DNA from: DATGUA01 sp035301545
Lineage (GTDB): Bacteria; Bacillota; Clostridia; Tissierellales; Tissierellaceae
DNA: 64,000 nucleotides
Direction: 5' to 3'
NCBI GenBank assembly: GCA_035301545.1
Contig: DATGUA010000004.1
Coordinates: 13,895-77,894 of the forward strand
In this document: positions 44,022-53,180 of the stretch, one piece after another
Layout of the letters: each line of letters begins with the position of its first letter
Position numbering within the stretch: the stretch's first letter is position 1
Translations under genes and position numbers: made by a program
The notes under the pieces: model-generated
What the model was told of the DNA's origin: nothing
Database searches by the model: none
What the model saw: the letters and a program-made list of their open reading frames with translations, nothing else

Positions 44022-44669
44022 TCACACCTCTTTATATGTTAAGGCAACACCATCTCCTATTGGGATAACAGAAGTAGTGTAACCATCTATTGTATTTATA
44101 TATTCTAAAAACTCTCTTAATCTTTTTACTATTGTTTTATTTCTTCGTACTACTAACTTATTCGTTGCTACCATTCCTTTGAATAGTACATTATCAGAGA
44201 GGATAACTCCATTTGAATCTAGATAATCAATACATATATTAAAGAATTTTAAATATTGACCTTTCGCTGCATCAATAAAAATAAAATCAAATTTTTCATC
44301 AATATTTGGAATTACCTCTTCAGCTTCTCCTAAAATTAAATTTATATTGTCTTTATAAGGACTTGTGTATATATTCTTTTTAGCTAATTCTAGCATATCC
44401 TCTCTTCTTTCAATACTAGTAATTTTACAATCTCCATTTAATGCATCTGCCATTATCAGGGATGAATATCCTATTGCAGTACCAATTTCTAAAATATTTT
44501 TAGGTTTATGAATTTTTAATAAAGTTTTAATAAATTGGGCAACTTCAGGTTCAATTATAGGAATATTATGTCTTTGGCCATAAGCTTCTATAATCTTAAT
44601 ATTTTCATCTTTATTAGGTATTAATTCATTTATATAATCTATTATATAATCTTTATTTATATTATTCAT
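44022..44669 (-). CDS. trmR: tRNA 5-hydroxyuridine methyltransferase TrmR
   Basis: O-methyltransferase (YrrM family) of 215 residues that turns ho5U34 into mo5U34 in tRNAs. Motifs: LEIGTAIGYSSLIMADAL, ITSIERREDMLELAK, FDFIFIDAAKGQYLKFF and SDNVLFKGMVAT, typical of class I cation-dependent O-methyltransferases. With the TrhP-like gene it forms a two-step pathway. Confidence 0.88.
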   Translation of the reverse strand: MNNINKDYIIDYINELIPNKDENIKIIEAYGQRHNIPIIEPEVAQFIKTLLKIHKPKNILEIGTAIGYSSLIMADALNGDCKITSIERREDMLELAKKNIYTSPYKDNINLILGEAEEVIPNIDEKFDFIFIDAAKGQYLKFFNICIDYLDSNGVILSDNVLFKGMVATNKLVVRRNKTIVKRLREFLEYINTIDGYTTSVIPIGDGVALTYKEV

Positions 44670-44697
44670 TTTATCATCCTACTTCTTATAATTTATA

Positions 44698-45189
44698 TTA
44701 ATATTCTCTAAAATTAGCTGCACTTTTATATACATATAATATTAAGTTTCCAAATAAGATTAAAGAAGCTAATTCTCCTAATGCTATTCCTAAAGCAGTG
44801 TATACATAAGGAACCTTTGTAAAATAAGATACCCAAATAGATACAATTAATCCATTTAAGGCTACAAGTGGAATCATAGCTGTAATCCTACTTTTCATCT
44901 TAAAAGTAAAATAAGCAGCTACTAATGTAACTAAACTTCCGCCTATAATATCTATGATACCAAAGCCCGAAGATGAAACTAAGATTAAATTCGATAATAA
45001 AACACCAACAAATAATCCTGGAATAGCAGCAGGCTCAACTAAAGGCAATAGTGCCAATCCTTCAGCTAGTCTTAATTGTATAGGCCCAAATGTTAGATTA
45101 CCTACTGGTAATACTAACATTTGTAATATAATAAGCACTATATAGATGGCAGCTATTAAACTTGCTTTAGTTAAATATCTCGTATTCAT
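44698..45189 (-). CDS. queT: QueT-family transporter (queuosine precursor, ECF S component)
   Basis: 163-residue membrane protein with about five helices, of the QueT (DUF988) family: KASLIAAIYIVLIILQMLVLP, GPIQLRLAEGLALLPL and EPAAIPGLFVGVLLSN. These proteins are substrate-binding components for preQ0/preQ1-type queuosine precursors. No preQ1 riboswitch is seen in the short leader. The gene lies between trmR and RNase J, again a tRNA U34 theme. Confidence 0.85.
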   Translation of the reverse strand: MNTRYLTKASLIAAIYIVLIILQMLVLPVGNLTFGPIQLRLAEGLALLPLVEPAAIPGLFVGVLLSNLILVSSSGFGIIDIIGGSLVTLVAAYFTFKMKSRITAMIPLVALNGLIVSIWVSYFTKVPYVYTALGIALGELASLILFGNLILYVYKSAANFREY

Positions 45190-45230
45190 ATTATTTTCAC
45201 TTCCTTACTAATGTAATAAATATCTTTTAT

Positions 45231-45257
45231 ATTATATCATATTTATTAATATTACAA
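45231..45257 (-). promoter_or_regulatory. Probable extended -10 promoter of queT
   Basis: Minus strand TATAAT (45231-45236) preceded by TG one base before it, with TTGTAA (45252-45257) 15 bases upstream; the spacing is short, but an extended -10 can compensate. Lies just after the RNase J terminator. Confidence 0.5.
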
Positions 45258-45260
45258 AGT

Positions 45261-45296
45261 AAATCCTTGGTATAGTTTCTACTATACCAAGGATTT
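45261..45296 (-). terminator. Intrinsic terminator of RNase J gene
   Basis: 16-bp perfect arms AAATCCTTGGTATAGT/ACTATACCAAGGATTT with a four-base loop, immediately after the RNase J stop at 45298. Confidence 0.88.
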
Positions 45297-45297
45297 A

Positions 45298-46959
45298 TTA
45301 AACTTCCATTATAATTGGTAAAATCATAGGATTCCTTTTTATCTTATGATATAAGAACCCTCTTAATGAATCTCTTGTTTCTAATTTTAATGTAGCCCAA
45401 TCAGTAATATTTTTTCTTTCACATTCAGATAAAGCCTTACGTACTACTTTCCTAGCTTCAGCCATTAAATCTTCAGACTCTCTTACATAAACAAATCCTC
45501 TAGATATAATATCAGGTCCTGCTATTACTTTTCCACTTTTCTTACTCATAGTAACTACAACTACTATAAGTCCATCCTCAGAAAGATGCTTTCTATCTCT
45601 TAATACAATATTTCCTACATCTCCCACACCTAATCCATCAACTAATATATTTCCTGATGCTACAGGTGATCCAAAATTAGCTTTATTTCTAGATAAATTT
45701 AAAGTTTGGCCATTTTCCATAATAAATATATTTTCATCAGACATTCCTAAAGATTTAGCTAGATTAGCATGACTTTTCAGATGTCTATACTCTCCATGAG
45801 TTGGAATAAAGTATTTTGGTTTTAATAAAGTATGAACTAATTTTAATTCTTCTTGATTAGCATGGCCTGATACATGAACATCCGCTAATGCCTCATATAT
45901 TACCTCAACACCACTTTCAATTAGTTTATTTATTACAGCTGAAATAGTTTTTTCATTTCCTGGAATAGGTGATGCAGATAATATTACCAAGTCATTTGGT
46001 AATAAGCTAATCTTCCTATGTTCAGAAGATGCTATTCTAGATAATGCTGACATAGGCTCACCTTGAGATCCTGTGGTTATAAGCACTAATTCATTATCAT
46101 TATATTTATTCATATCATTTATATCTATTAATGTACCATCTTGAATATCTAAATATCCTAATTCAGAAGCTACACTGGTAGTATTCAACATTGAACGGCC
46201 AGATACTACTACTTTTCTTTTGTTCAATTCTGCAGCATTTATAACCTGTTGAATTCTATCTACATTCGATGCAAAAGTTGCAACTATTATTCTTCCTTTT
46301 GCAGTTGAAAACAAATTTCTAAATGTATCCCCTACCGTTCTCTCACTAACAGTATAACCAGGTCTTTCTGCATTTGTACTATCTCCTAATAAAGCTAATA
46401 CACCTTTGCTTCCTAATTCTGCAAATCTGTGCAAATCTGTAACCTCTCCCGATATTGGTGTAAAATCTATTTTAAAGTCTCCAGTATGAACCACAGTTCC
46501 CACTGGTGTATGAATAGCTAATGCAGCTGCATCTGGAATACTATGTCCTGCTCTAATAAATTCTACTTTCATTTTACCAAGATTAACTTCGTCACCATGT
46601 TTTACTACATTTAAATCTACTTCACCTAATCTATATTCTTTTAATTTGTTTCGTAAAAGTCCTAAAGTTAATTTAGTTCCATATACCGGTACATTAATTT
46701 TCTTTAATGCATATGGAATAGCTCCTATATGATCTTCATGACCATGGGTTACTACTATACCTTTGATTTTCTTCTTATTTTGTAATAGATATGTTATATC
46801 TGGTATTACTATATCTACCCCTAACATTTCATCTTCTGGAAAGGTCATACCACAATCTATTACAATAATCTCATCTTTATATTCTAATAAAGTAATATTT
46901 TTACCTACTTCTCCTAACCCTCCTAACGGGATAATTTTTAACCTATTCGATTTACTCAT
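45298..46959 (-). CDS. rnj: Ribonuclease J
   Basis: Metallo-beta-lactamase/beta-CASP RNase with 5'-exo and endonuclease activity in mRNA decay. 553 residues: HGHEDHIG metal site near 75, GDFKIDFTP, beta-CASP region with GRSMLNT, DVHVSGHANQEELK, FIPTHGEYRH. ATG after GGAGTGA. Confidence 0.95.
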   Translation of the reverse strand: MSKSNRLKIIPLGGLGEVGKNITLLEYKDEIIVIDCGMTFPEDEMLGVDIVIPDITYLLQNKKKIKGIVVTHGHEDHIGAIPYALKKINVPVYGTKLTLGLLRNKLKEYRLGEVDLNVVKHGDEVNLGKMKVEFIRAGHSIPDAAALAIHTPVGTVVHTGDFKIDFTPISGEVTDLHRFAELGSKGVLALLGDSTNAERPGYTVSERTVGDTFRNLFSTAKGRIIVATFASNVDRIQQVINAAELNKRKVVVSGRSMLNTTSVASELGYLDIQDGTLIDINDMNKYNDNELVLITTGSQGEPMSALSRIASSEHRKISLLPNDLVILSASPIPGNEKTISAVINKLIESGVEVIYEALADVHVSGHANQEELKLVHTLLKPKYFIPTHGEYRHLKSHANLAKSLGMSDENIFIMENGQTLNLSRNKANFGSPVASGNILVDGLGVGDVGNIVLRDRKHLSEDGLIVVVVTMSKKSGKVIAGPDIISRGFVYVRESEDLMAEARKVVRKALSECERKNITDWATLKLETRDSLRGFLYHKIKRNPMILPIIMEV

Positions 46960-47041
46960 TAAATCACTCCTATTGTTCTTCTTTTTATATTATTGTCCTA
47001 TATTAAACATTTAATTCTGAGCAATAGGAAAGCCTGAGGTT

Positions 47042-47473
47042 TTATCCACAGTCATTACAATATCCATAAAATTGTACATTATGGTCCACAATATCAAAAT
47101 CTTCTTCTTTTTCAATTTCTTTTTCTAATGCCTCCAATAAATCCAATTTTACTTCTATTACTTTCCCACATTCTAAGCATACTAAATGATGGTGGTGATC
47201 TTCCGTTCCACGAATTAATTCATATCTGCTAAACCCATCATCAAAATTTACTCTATGAACTATTTTTAATTCTTCAAATAACTGTAAAGTCCGGTAGATA
47301 GTTGCTATACCTATTTCTAAATGCTTTTTCCTTACTATATTAAATATATCGTCGCAACTTAAATGTTCAGAATGGTGCTCAATTATGGTATTTAATATTA
47401 TCTTTCTCTGATAAGTTAATTTATAACCTTCTTTTTTTAATATTTCTTTATAATCTTCAATATTCATCTTCAT
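47042..47473 (-). CDS. Fur/PerR-family transcriptional repressor
   Basis: 143-residue metal-sensing repressor: winged helix YKLTYQRKIILNTIIEHHSEHLSCDDIFN, HHHH metal site (EDHHHHLVC) and two CxxC zinc sites (CLECG, CNDCG). Whether Fe (Fur), peroxide (PerR) or Zn (Zur) is sensed cannot be settled. The start is uncertain: ATG at 47471-47473 is used, with GGGTGA upstream; the frame is open to ATG at 47497, which has no clear ribosome site. Last of alaS-ireB-ruvX-DUF1292-fur. Confidence 0.9.
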   Translation of the reverse strand: MKMNIEDYKEILKKEGYKLTYQRKIILNTIIEHHSEHLSCDDIFNIVRKKHLEIGIATIYRTLQLFEELKIVHRVNFDDGFSRYELIRGTEDHHHHLVCLECGKVIEVKLDLLEALEKEIEKEEDFDIVDHNVQFYGYCNDCG

Positions 47474-47532
47474 CACATTCACCCGTTCATATCCCATTAT
47501 TTAATCTTATCTTAAAAAACAATTATTGTCAA

Positions 47533-47781
47533 TTATTGCAAGTTTTCTTTTAGTAATTCTTCATAAGCTTTTTTAGCTTCATTTAATTCATTTTCATCTA
47601 TACCAACTAATATTTCATTTCCATTATCATCTATTTGTATCTTTAAAATATAAGTACTAGATTCCAAATCATCTGCTGGTAATAAAGCTACATAATCAGT
47701 ATTGTCTAATGTAAATTTCCCTTTTATTAGAAATTCTATCTCATTTCCTAATTCATCATAAAATAAATGTTTTTCACCCAT
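47533..47781 (-). CDS. DUF1292 family protein
   Basis: 82-residue acidic protein of unknown role. DUF1292 proteins occur beside ruvX and alaS in Firmicutes, as here. Visible: GEKHLFYDELGNEIEFLIKGKFTL, repeated DYVALLPADD-type beta segments. ATG after AGGAGGGG. Confidence 0.88.
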   Translation of the reverse strand: MGEKHLFYDELGNEIEFLIKGKFTLDNTDYVALLPADDLESSTYILKIQIDDNGNEILVGIDENELNEAKKAYEELLKENLQ

Positions 47782-47783
47782 TT

Positions 47784-48206
47784 TTATAACTCCCCTCCTA
47801 ATCCATCTAAATAAGACTGTAATATATAGGTAGCTGCAACTTTGTCTATAACCTTTTTCCTGTTTTGTCTGCTAACATCTGCTTCAATTAATACTCGTTC
47901 AGCTGATACTGTAGTCAATCGTTCATCTATATATATAATTTCTAAACCAAATTTATTTTTTATATTTTCAGCAAATTTTATTACTTTTTCCCCTTGTGGT
48001 CCAATAGTTCCATTCATATTTTTAGGTAATCCAACTACTATCTTTCCTACCCCATATTCATCAATAATATCTTGCAAGGTAGATAAATCCTTTTTTCTTC
48101 CTACTCTTCTAATTGTAGTAACTCCTTGAGCTGTAATTTTTAATAAATCACTTATTGCTACACCTATGGTTTTATCACCAACATCTAAACCTAATATTCT
48201 TTTCAT
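47784..48206 (-). CDS. ruvX: Holliday-junction resolvase-like protein RuvX (YqgF)
   Basis: 140-residue RNase H-fold protein: GLDVGDKTIGVAIS, GLPKNMNGTIGPQGEKV, YIDERLTTVSAERVL, and the KVIDKVAATYILQSYLD end. The family is implicated in pre-16S rRNA 5' processing. ATG 48204-48206 after GGAGAG. Confidence 0.94.
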   Translation of the reverse strand: MKRILGLDVGDKTIGVAISDLLKITAQGVTTIRRVGRKKDLSTLQDIIDEYGVGKIVVGLPKNMNGTIGPQGEKVIKFAENIKNKFGLEIIYIDERLTTVSAERVLIEADVSRQNRKKVIDKVAATYILQSYLDGLGGEL

Positions 48207-48285
48207 TTATCTCTCCAATATTTTTTATTTAAATTCATTTTATATAATTAAATATACTACTTAATATGTATAGTTTCCAATCTAT

Positions 48286-48349
48286 GTAATAAAAAACATA
48301 TATAGTACTATATATGTTTTTTATTACATTTTAATATTAATATTAAAAT
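48286..48349. repeat. Two adjacent perfect palindromes in the ireB-ruvX gap
   Basis: 48286-48327 is a 42-nt uninterrupted palindrome centred on AGTACT and 48328-48349 a 22-nt one (ATTTTAATATT/AATATTAAAAT). With the ireB terminator at 48355-48383 they make three hairpins in 100 nt. Confidence 0.7.
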
Positions 48350-48354
48350 ATAAA

Positions 48355-48383
48355 GATGGATAGTATTACTTAATCTATCCATC
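48355..48383 (-). terminator. Hairpin after ireB
   Basis: 9-bp stem GATGGATAG/CTATCCATC with an 11-nt loop, 10 nt after the ireB stop, followed by TTTATATTTT on the minus strand. Confidence 0.6.
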
Positions 48384-48392
48384 AATGTGTTA

Positions 48393-48653
48393 TTATTGAT
48401 GACTCTTTAAATAAGTTTGTAGAATCTCCTCTAATAATTCATCTCTTTCAAACTTTCGAATAAGAGACCTAGCATTATTATGACTAGTGATATAAGTTGG
48501 ATCTCCTGAAAGAATATAACCTATAATTTGATTGATAGGATCATACCCTTTTTCGTTTAAGGCTTCAAAGACTGTTAATAACACCTCTCTAGACTCAATT
48601 GGTTTTTCATCAGATACATTAAACATTACTGTTTCATTATAATCCTTGCTCAC
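48393..48653 (-). CDS. ireB: IreB family regulatory phosphoprotein
   Basis: 86-residue protein (formerly DUF965). In Enterococcus IreB is phosphorylated by the PASTA kinase IreK and lowers cephalosporin resistance. Conserved: ETVMFNVSDE (phospho-threonine region), VLLTVFEALNEKGYDPINQIIGYILSGDPTYITSHNNARSLIRK. GTG start after GGAGGTGTAAAG. Between alaS and ruvX, the usual place. Confidence 0.93.
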   Translation of the reverse strand: MSKDYNETVMFNVSDEKPIESREVLLTVFEALNEKGYDPINQIIGYILSGDPTYITSHNNARSLIRKFERDELLEEILQTYLKSHQ

Positions 48654-48708
48654 CTTTACACCTCCAATTATTTATATTGTATCATATATTCTAACTCTTG
48701 GACTAATA

Positions 48709-51351
48709 TTATTTACTTTGTGCTTTAATTAAATTAGGTACCATATCTAAAGCCTTATCAAGTTTAGTAATATCTTTACCTCCTGCTTGTGCCATATCAG
48801 GCCTTCCTCCACCATTTCCTCCTGTGATTTTTGCTACTTCTTTAACTATATTTCCAGCTTTTATTCCTTGAGAGTTTAAATCTTTAGTTACCATAGATAA
48901 AAATGTTAATTTATTATTAAATGTAGAAGCTAAAACAATTACACCAGAGCCTAATCTATCTCTCAATTGGTCTCCCAAATTCCTTAGATTCTCCATATCC
49001 ATATCTTCTACTTTATAATTTATATAATTAATACCATTTATATCTTTGACTGAATTTAATATTTCAGTTACGATGTCTTTAGATAAATTTCGTCTCAATA
49101 TCTCTATAGTTTGATCCTTTTCTTTAATTTCATCTAATATAGAATTAGCTTTTTCAATTAAATTTTGTTTATTTGTTTTAAGGGTATTACTTACCTTTTC
49201 AATCTCATATTCTATATTATTCATATATTCATATACACCACGTCCAGTAATTGCTTCTATTCTTCTAACACCCGAAGCTATCCCACTTTCTGATAATATT
49301 TTAAACAAGCCTATATTTGCAGTATTGTTTACATGGGTTCCTCCGCATAATTCTTTAGAATAGTCCCCTATTTCTACTACTCTTACTACATCTCCATATT
49401 TATCTTCAAATAATCCTACAGCACCTCTTGCTTTTGCATCTTCTAGAGAAGTCTCTGTTGAATTAATATCTAAACTCTCTAATATTTTGTTATTTACTAT
49501 TCTCTCTATTTCTAATATTTCATCATTTGACAAACTTCCATAATGGGAAAAATCAAATCTTAATCTATCAGGCAATACAATTGAACCAGCTTGTTTAACA
49601 TGATCACCTAGTACTTCATTTAAAGCCTTATGAAGTAAATGAGTAGCAGTATGGTTTCTTTTTAAATCTTCTCTTCTACCTTTTTTGATTATAGCTACTA
49701 CCTGATCATCTACTTTAACAGTTCCACCTAATACTTTTATAATATGAATAATTGAGTCCTCATCTGTATTCTGTGTATCTAATACTTCAGCTCTAAAATG
49801 ATCATTTTCTATAATTCCAATATCTCCAACTTGTCCACCAGATTCAGCATAAAATGGAGTCTCTTTCAATATAATTATACCCTCATCATCTTTTTTTAAT
49901 TCCTTAACTTTCTCCATTTCTTTAAACAATCCTAATACATTAGTATCTGTCCTATACTCTTCATATCCAATAAATACAGATTCTAATCCTTTAAATAGTC
50001 CTGTATTTATATTACTACCCCAACCACTGCTATTCTCTTTACCCTCTCTTGCATTTCGTGCCCTATTCCTTTGTTCTTCCATATTTTCATTAAAAGATTC
50101 TTCATCTACCTTTAAATCTTTTTCTTCTAATATTTCCTTTGTTAAATCTAAAGGGAACCCATAAGTATCATATAATTTGAAAGCTTTCTCTCCACTAAAT
50201 ATTTCTTCTTTGTTTTCTTCCATCTCTTTAATATAAGATTCTAATATATAAATCCCCTGATCTATAGTTTTTTGAAATTTAGATTCTTCAATCCTAATAA
50301 TTTTATTTATCTCTTTCCTTTTATCTTCTATATCCTGATATTCAATTTTCCATGAATCAATTACCTTATTTGATATCTCCGTTAAAAATTCACCTTGGAT
50401 ATCTAACAATTTCCCATGACGTGCGGCTCTTCTAATTAATCTCCGTAATATATAACCTCTTCCTTCATTACCTGGTAGTACTCCATCCGATACTAAAAAT
50501 ACCGCAGCTCTAGTATGGTCTGTTATTACTCTAATCGATTCATCCTTACCTTCGTCAAGCCCATATTCATATTCACAAAGCTTTGCAACTTCATTTACTA
50601 TAGCTTTTATTGCTTCGACTTCAAATATATTATCTACATCTTCTAAGATTGCAGCTATTCTTTCTAATCCCATACCTGTATCTATATTCGGATGTTCTAA
50701 TGGATGATATCTTCCTTCTTTATCTTTATCAAATTGAGTAAAAACTAAATTCCACACTTCTACAAATCTATCACATTCACAACCAGGTTGGCAATTATCA
50801 GATTTACATCCATATTCTATACCCCTATCTACATATATCTCAGAGCTTGGACCTGAAGGACCCACTTCTAATTCCCAAAAATTATCCTCTTTACCTAAAC
50901 GTACAATTCTCTCCTTAGGAACTTTAATCTTTTCATTCCATAATTTAAAGGCTTCGTCATCATCTTTATATACTGATATCCATAATTGTTCCTTAGGTAT
51001 TTCAAGCCTCTCATTTAAAAACTCCCATGCCCATTCAATAGCTTCTAATTTAAAATAATCACCAAAAGAAAAATTTCCTAACATTTCAAAAAATGTAGCA
51101 TGTCTAGCTGTTTTTCCTACATTTTCTATATCTCCGGTTCTAATACATTTTTGACAATTAGCCATTCTCTTACTTGGCGCCTTAACTTCTCCTGTAAAGT
51201 ATTTTTTAATTGGTGCCATTCCAGCCCCTATTAATAAAAGTGACTCATCATCTTTAGGTATAAGTGAATAACTCGGAACCACAAGATGCTCTTTTTCTTC
51301 AAAAAACTCTAAAAATTCTTTTCTAATTTCATGTAATCCTATTCGTTTCAT
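48709..51351 (-). CDS. alaS: Alanyl-tRNA synthetase
   Basis: 880-residue class II synthetase. Catalytic core at the N-terminus, editing domain with ATHLLHKALNEVLGDHVKQAG (HxxxH) and CGGTH, then DHHA1/C-Ala ending GGNGGGRPDMAQAGGKD. The ATG follows GAGGTGG. It is transcribed from a consensus sigma-A promoter that meets a terminator before the gene. Confidence 0.97.
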   Translation of the reverse strand: MKRIGLHEIRKEFLEFFEEKEHLVVPSYSLIPKDDESLLLIGAGMAPIKKYFTGEVKAPSKRMANCQKCIRTGDIENVGKTARHATFFEMLGNFSFGDYFKLEAIEWAWEFLNERLEIPKEQLWISVYKDDDEAFKLWNEKIKVPKERIVRLGKEDNFWELEVGPSGPSSEIYVDRGIEYGCKSDNCQPGCECDRFVEVWNLVFTQFDKDKEGRYHPLEHPNIDTGMGLERIAAILEDVDNIFEVEAIKAIVNEVAKLCEYEYGLDEGKDESIRVITDHTRAAVFLVSDGVLPGNEGRGYILRRLIRRAARHGKLLDIQGEFLTEISNKVIDSWKIEYQDIEDKRKEINKIIRIEESKFQKTIDQGIYILESYIKEMEENKEEIFSGEKAFKLYDTYGFPLDLTKEILEEKDLKVDEESFNENMEEQRNRARNAREGKENSSGWGSNINTGLFKGLESVFIGYEEYRTDTNVLGLFKEMEKVKELKKDDEGIIILKETPFYAESGGQVGDIGIIENDHFRAEVLDTQNTDEDSIIHIIKVLGGTVKVDDQVVAIIKKGRREDLKRNHTATHLLHKALNEVLGDHVKQAGSIVLPDRLRFDFSHYGSLSNDEILEIERIVNNKILESLDINSTETSLEDAKARGAVGLFEDKYGDVVRVVEIGDYSKELCGGTHVNNTANIGLFKILSESGIASGVRRIEAITGRGVYEYMNNIEYEIEKVSNTLKTNKQNLIEKANSILDEIKEKDQTIEILRRNLSKDIVTEILNSVKDINGINYINYKVEDMDMENLRNLGDQLRDRLGSGVIVLASTFNNKLTFLSMVTKDLNSQGIKAGNIVKEVAKITGGNGGGRPDMAQAGGKDITKLDKALDMVPNLIKAQSK

Positions 51352-51385
51352 AAATCCACCTCTTTATAATTAAATAAACTCTATT

Positions 51386-51413
51386 AAAAAACCTCCTCCT
51401 TATTTGGGAGGAG
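51386..51413 (-). terminator. Terminator/attenuator in the alaS leader
   Basis: 7-bp GC-rich stem CTCCTCC/GGAGGAG (51393-51399, 51407-51413) with a short loop, followed on the minus strand by GTTTTTT. It lies between the alaS promoter and the alaS start, so transcripts must read through it. Confidence 0.75.
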
Positions 51414-51431
51414 ATAGATACTCTCTATTGA

Positions 51432-51460
51432 ATTATAATTTAATATAATTTTTTTGTCAA
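51432..51460 (-). promoter_or_regulatory. Consensus sigma-A promoter of alaS
   Basis: Minus strand TTGACA (51455-51460), exactly 17 bases, TATAAT (51432-51437). It is the best promoter match in the window. Confidence 0.85.
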
Positions 51461-51475
51461 TCTATTAGTCTGTTA

Positions 51476-52675
51476 CTATTGATGTCTTCTTAACTTTTCT
51501 TTTCTTTTGTCTAAAACAAATATAAATATGGTACGAGTTATAGATACTACTGGGATAGATATTATCATTCCTAAAACTCCAAATATACCTCCGCCTACTA
51601 TAATAGATAATAAAATCACCATAGGATGCATCCCCATATTTTCACCAATAATTTTTGGTGCTAAAATATTATTTTCTGTCCACTGAATTAATAAAAATAT
51701 TATACTAACCCAAACTGCTTTTATAGGCTTAGATATAAAAGCAAAGAGAACAGCAGGAACAAATCCTATAAAAGGACCTATGTAAGGAATAATATCAAAC
51801 AAACCTGTTATAAAACCAATAACAACTGCAAACTCAATCCCCATTATTAACAATAATAATGTAACACTTATACCTACGTATAATGACATTAATAATCGTC
51901 CCCTAATAAACTTAGTTAATGAAATATTTATTATAGATGCTAAATATACCATATCATCTCTATAATCTCCAGGAATCAAATTAATAATTTTTTCTTTGAA
52001 ATAATTTTTATCTGCTAGAAAATATAAAGTAAGTATTGGAGTTAGAACTATGCTCACTACCTTTGTAGCTATATCTATTATTCCTGTTACAAAATTTTCT
52101 AATCCATTAGATATAGCATTTTCTAATTTAACAATATTATCCATAATTACAGTTTCAATACCTTGAAATACAGGGGGTAAACCACCTAAAGTAGAATAAT
52201 ACTTAGTATAAATACTATCTACTATTTTAGACAATTGATCAAAATATTTAGGTAAATCAGTACTAAGTCTCCTTATTTCCTCACCAGATCTCGGTATTAC
52301 TGAAAAAGCTAATATAGTTATTATCCCTACTATTGATAAATAAACTATTAAAACTCCATTTAATCTGTTTATATTTTTTGTTTCTAAATAGTTTATAATT
52401 GGATTTAAAGCATAAGAAATTATTAAAGACATAATGATGGTGAATATCATATCAGATAAAAATTCATATTTTTGAAATAGAGCATATAAAAAATATATTA
52501 GAATTATTCCTACTAATGAAAACAATATGATTCTTTTATTTAAATTTATTTTCTTTCTATCTTCTACATGTTTATTCCCTATATTTACTAAATAATAAAT
52601 AATCAAAGATAATAATAATATTAACAAGACTAAAATACCTTTTAGAATAAAATCAGAAACGCTATTTAATACCAT
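51476..52675 (-). CDS. AI-2E family permease-like membrane protein
   Basis: 399-residue membrane protein of the AI-2E transporter (YdiK/TqsA/PerM) family, about eight helices in the typical grouping. Family marks: DIIPYIGPFIGFVPAVLFAF and GENMGMHPMVILLSIIVGGGIFG. Substrate unknown; some members act as Na+/H+ antiporters or exporters. Between iscU and alaS; mnmA, frequently here, is absent. Confidence 0.9.
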   Translation of the reverse strand: MVLNSVSDFILKGILVLLILLLSLIIYYLVNIGNKHVEDRKKINLNKRIILFSLVGIILIYFLYALFQKYEFLSDMIFTIIMSLIISYALNPIINYLETKNINRLNGVLIVYLSIVGIITILAFSVIPRSGEEIRRLSTDLPKYFDQLSKIVDSIYTKYYSTLGGLPPVFQGIETVIMDNIVKLENAISNGLENFVTGIIDIATKVVSIVLTPILTLYFLADKNYFKEKIINLIPGDYRDDMVYLASIINISLTKFIRGRLLMSLYVGISVTLLLLIMGIEFAVVIGFITGLFDIIPYIGPFIGFVPAVLFAFISKPIKAVWVSIIFLLIQWTENNILAPKIIGENMGMHPMVILLSIIVGGGIFGVLGMIISIPVVSITRTIFIFVLDKRKEKLRRHQ

Positions 52676-52691
52676 ATATTCACCTCATTAT

Positions 52692-52728
52692 ATATTTAAT
52701 AGACAGCTAAAAGCTGCCTATTAAATAT
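52692..52728 (-). terminator. Hairpin after iscU
   Basis: 17-bp arms (one G-U pair) around an AAA loop, 15 nt after the iscU stop at 52743. The T-run is weak. Confidence 0.6.
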
Positions 52729-52742
52729 TAATCTTATTCATC

Positions 52743-53168
52743 CTATATATGATCATGATGATCTTCTTCAAAATCTATATCTTCTAATCCTTCAATATAT
52801 ACATCGTTCTTTTCTGAATAATCTAACAGTGCAGCTTTAATAGCTTGCTCTGCTAATACTGAGCAATGAATTTTAACTGGTGGTAATCCACCTAAAGCTT
52901 CTATCACCTCTCTATTATTAAGATTCATAGCTTCTTCTATAGTCATTCCCTTTACTAGTTCTGTTGCCATACTTGATGAAGCTATGGCAGATCCACAACC
53001 ATATGTCATGAACTTAATATCCTCAATAATATTATCATTTATTTTCAAATACATTCTCATTATATCTCCACATTTGACATTCCCGACTTCTCCTATTCCA
53101 TCTGCATTTTCCATTTCTCCAACATTTCTTGGATTAGTAAAATGGTCTATTACTTTTTCTGAATACAT
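52743..53168 (-). CDS. iscU: Fe-S cluster scaffold IscU/NifU
   Basis: 141-residue scaffold for Fe-S assembly. Three conserved cysteines: VKCGD, YGCGSA and IHCSVL; the front EKVIDHFTNPRNVGEM is typical. A His/Asp-rich tail (DHHDHI) is unusual. Follows iscS by 12 nt. Ligation by LPPVK-like region (GGLPPVKIHC) for chaperone binding is visible. Confidence 0.94.
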   Translation of the reverse strand: MYSEKVIDHFTNPRNVGEMENADGIGEVGNVKCGDIMRMYLKINDNIIEDIKFMTYGCGSAIASSSMATELVKGMTIEEAMNLNNREVIEALGGLPPVKIHCSVLAEQAIKAALLDYSEKNDVYIEGLEDIDFEEDHHDHI

Positions 53169-53180
53169 ATTATTCTCCCC

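Noticed and set aside
45190..45260. preQ1 riboswitch before queT
   Set aside because: The leader after the promoter is about 40 nt of AT-rich sequence with no pseudoknot-forming C-rich loop.
51352..51475. T-box leader of alaS
   Set aside because: Only about 75 nt between promoter and start; no T-box AGGGUGGNACCGCG-like sequence; only a simple terminator.
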